From Pseudotabrizicola sp. (GTDB taxonomy: Bacteria > Pseudomonadota > Alphaproteobacteria > Rhodobacterales > Rhodobacteraceae): DNA of 64,000 bases. Positions 62,255 through 64,000 of the stretch are shown piece after piece. Position numbers and translations under genes: made by a program. Positions within the stretch are counted from its first letter, which is position 1, and each line of letters opens with the position of its first letter. The notes beneath the pieces are model-generated. The model saw only the letters and a program-made list of their open reading frames with translations. It had not been told where the DNA came from and made no database searches. Location: NCBI RefSeq assembly GCF_030684215.1, contig NZ_JAUXOV010000052.1:1-64000 (forward strand). The letters run 5' to 3'.

Positions 62255-64000
62255 ATGATGAACTTTTCCTCATGGGCCATCAAAAACCCGATTGCACCGA
62301 TCCTTGGGTTTTTCCTGCTTATGGTGTTGGGCTGGAACAGCTTTAACACCCTGCCGATCACCCGCTTCCCGAACATCGACGTGCCGTTGGTTGGCATTAC
62401 GGTTGTGCAACCCGGCGCAGCCCCGGCCGAAATGGAAAGTCAGGTCACAAAGGAAATCGAAGATGCCGTTGCGGGCATCAACGGGGTGAAGAACGTCAAC
62501 TCTACCGTCAATGACGGCATTTCGACGACAGTGGTCGAATACCGGATGGAAGTGCCGACCGAAAAGGCCGTGCAGGATACCAAGGATGCCATCGACCAGA
62601 TTCGCGGAAATCTGCCAGCATCAATCGAAGCCCCCATCGTCACCCGGATCGACGTGGAGGGTCAGGCGATTATGACTTTTGCCGTCACCGCCCCCGACAA
62701 GACGCTGGAGGAATTGTCATGGTTTGTCGATGACGTGATCACCCGTGGCTTGCAGGGTCGTCCCGGCATTGGCCGTGTGTCGCGCTTTGGCGGTGCTGAC
62801 CGTGAAATCCGGGTGGAGCTTGACCCGGTTCGGCTGGACAGTTTCGGCATCAGTGCCTCGGCCGTGAACCAGCAGCTGCGCGCCACCAACGCCAACCTTG
62901 GCTCGGGTCGGTCGGAACTTGGGTCGGGTGAGCAGGCCATTCGCACTCTGGGCGATGCCGCGACGGTGGACCGTTTGGCCGACACAACCATTGCTCTGCC
63001 ATCGGGGCGCAAGGTGCGCTTGTCTGACCTGGGCGAGGTGATCGACAGCTATGAAGAGTTGCGCAGCTTTTCCAGTTTGAACGGCAATCGCGTGGTCAGC
63101 TTCGCCGTCTACCGTGCCAGTGGCGCATCCGAAGTGTCGGTGGCGGAAACCGTGAACGCGCAGCTTGATGTGATCCGGGCGAATAACTCCGAGGTTGGGA
63201 TCGAACTGGTCGATGAAACCGTGTTCTACACCTACGGCAACTACGAATCCGCTCTCCACACCCTGATTGAGGGCGCGATTCTGGCGATTCTGGTGGTGCT
63301 GGCGTTTCTGAAGAACTGGCGTGCGACCATCATCGCGGCTGTGGCCCTGCCGCTTTCTGCCGTGCCGACCTTCTTTATCATGGACTTGTTGGGCTTTTCG
63401 CTCAACCTCGTGTCCTTTCTGGCGCTGACGCTGGCGACTGGCATCTTGGTTGATGACGCGATTGTCGAGATCGAGAATATCGCGCGACACATTCGCATGG
63501 GCAAAACCCCGTTTCGTGCTGCAATCGAAGCGGCTGACGAAATTGGTCTGGCGGTTGTTGCCACCACTTTCACCATCGTCGCCGTTTTTGTTCCGGTGTC
63601 TTTCATGCCCGGCATTCCCGGTCAGTATTTCCGGCAATTCGGCATGACCGTTGCGATTGCCGTGATCTTCTCGCTGATCGTGGCGCGGTTGATCACGCCA
63701 ATGATGGCGGCGTATCTGATGCGCGACAAAGACGGGCATGAAGACAGCCACAATGACGGCTGGATCATGACCGGTTATCTGCGCCTGATCCGCACATCCT
63801 TGCGCTTTCGCTATGTCACGCTGCTGTCGGCGATCGGGGTGCTTGTGGTCTCGGTCTACTACATGCTTCAGATACCGGGGTCGTTTCTGCCGCCGGAAGA
63901 TGTCAGCCGTATCGCTGTGTCGGTCGAACTTCCGCCCGGCACCACGCTGGATGAAACCGAGCGCACGACCAAGGCGATTTACACCGCCATCGAAGATCTG
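62255..64000 (+). CDS. RND efflux pump inner-membrane protein, partial (AcrB/MexF family)
   Basis: The frame starts at ATG 62255 (or the next codon, 62258) and stays open to the window edge, giving 582 of about 1,030 residues. It begins with NFSSWAIKNPIAPILGFFLL, the usual RND first helix. The pore-domain part and the membrane block follow, with the proton-relay motif LATGILVDDAIVEIENIAR near residue 400 and SFMPGIPGQYFRQFG near 450. The 3' part, and possibly an outer-membrane partner gene, lie outside the window. It exports drugs or other hydrophobic compounds using the proton gradient. Confidence 0.9.
   Translation, partial: MMNFSSWAIKNPIAPILGFFLLMVLGWNSFNTLPITRFPNIDVPLVGITVVQPGAAPAEMESQVTKEIEDAVAGINGVKNVNSTVNDGISTTVVEYRMEVPTEKAVQDTKDAIDQIRGNLPASIEAPIVTRIDVEGQAIMTFAVTAPDKTLEELSWFVDDVITRGLQGRPGIGRVSRFGGADREIRVELDPVRLDSFGISASAVNQQLRATNANLGSGRSELGSGEQAIRTLGDAATVDRLADTTIALPSGRKVRLSDLGEVIDSYEELRSFSSLNGNRVVSFAVYRASGASEVSVAETVNAQLDVIRANNSEVGIELVDETVFYTYGNYESALHTLIEGAILAILVVLAFLKNWRATIIAAVALPLSAVPTFFIMDLLGFSLNLVSFLALTLATGILVDDAIVEIENIARHIRMGKTPFRAAIEAADEIGLAVVATTFTIVAVFVPVSFMPGIPGQYFRQFGMTVAIAVIFSLIVARLITPMMAAYLMRDKDGHEDSHNDGWIMTGYLRLIRTSLRFRYVTLLSAIGVLVVSVYYMLQIPGSFLPPEDVSRIAVSVELPPGTTLDETERTTKAIYTAIEDL

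Noticed and set aside
62717-63751. A 344-codon minus-strand frame opposite the RND pump gene
   Set aside because: It is the shadow of a clear RND coding sequence. The His/Gln/Arg-rich translation is typical of antisense of membrane protein genes.

Overview
The window looks like chromosome from a GC-rich alphaproteobacterium, most likely of the Rhodobacterales. The signs are two TRAP transporter sets, a BKACE (DUF849) enzyme, a Weimberg-type XylX/XylD pair very close to the Caulobacter proteins, many ATGA/GTGA gene overlaps and FadR-type GntR regulators. No tRNA, rRNA or CRISPR array was seen. Nearly all of it is catabolic and transport gene sets, separated by short decayed stretches holding transposase and transporter remnants.

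Layout. 1-7.1 kb: a BKACE enzyme, a PcaB-like lyase, an unusual GntR regulator made of two fused full-length copies, a TRAP transporter and an atypical type II dehydroquinase. This would fit catabolism of a quinate or protocatechuate-like compound. 7.1-8.8 kb: decayed DNA with an ABC ATPase domain lacking its membrane domain and the tail of an RND pump. 8.8-13.5 kb: a soluble multi-PAS histidine kinase between two related response regulators that carry a receiver plus a degenerate GGDEF-like domain; one regulator has a membrane anchor. 13.9-22.7 kb: an EamA exporter, then a sugar-acid regulon (TRAP transporter, XylX, GntR, DenD-like dehydrogenase, XylD). 22.7-23.4 kb: remnants of an IS5-family and an IS66-family element. 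23.4-31.8 kb: a type I secretion operon (adhesin, outer-membrane protein, ABC ATPase, membrane fusion protein). 32.0-42.0 kb: divergent amino-sugar operons, with MurQ plus a sugar ABC transporter and an oxidoreductase on one side, and a BadF kinase, NagR, a SIS deaminase and NagA on the other. 42.0-58.1 kb: one very long, tightly overlapping minus-strand operon (molybdenum hydroxylase, a 45-residue unannotated ORF, 6-hydroxynicotinate reductase-like protein, UPF0280, DUF1185, a membrane protein, a branched-chain-type ABC transporter, HyuA/HyuB). A flavin/Fe-S oxidoreductase is divergent from it. 60.4-64.0 kb: a TetR-controlled RND efflux operon that runs off the right edge.

The most interesting part is the 42-60 kb operon. 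Its gene content matches import, hydroxylation, ring reduction and ATP-dependent ring opening of a nitrogen heterocycle. It includes several families without a settled role and a small ORF whose start and stop overlap both neighbours by four bases. The substrate cannot be read from the sequence.
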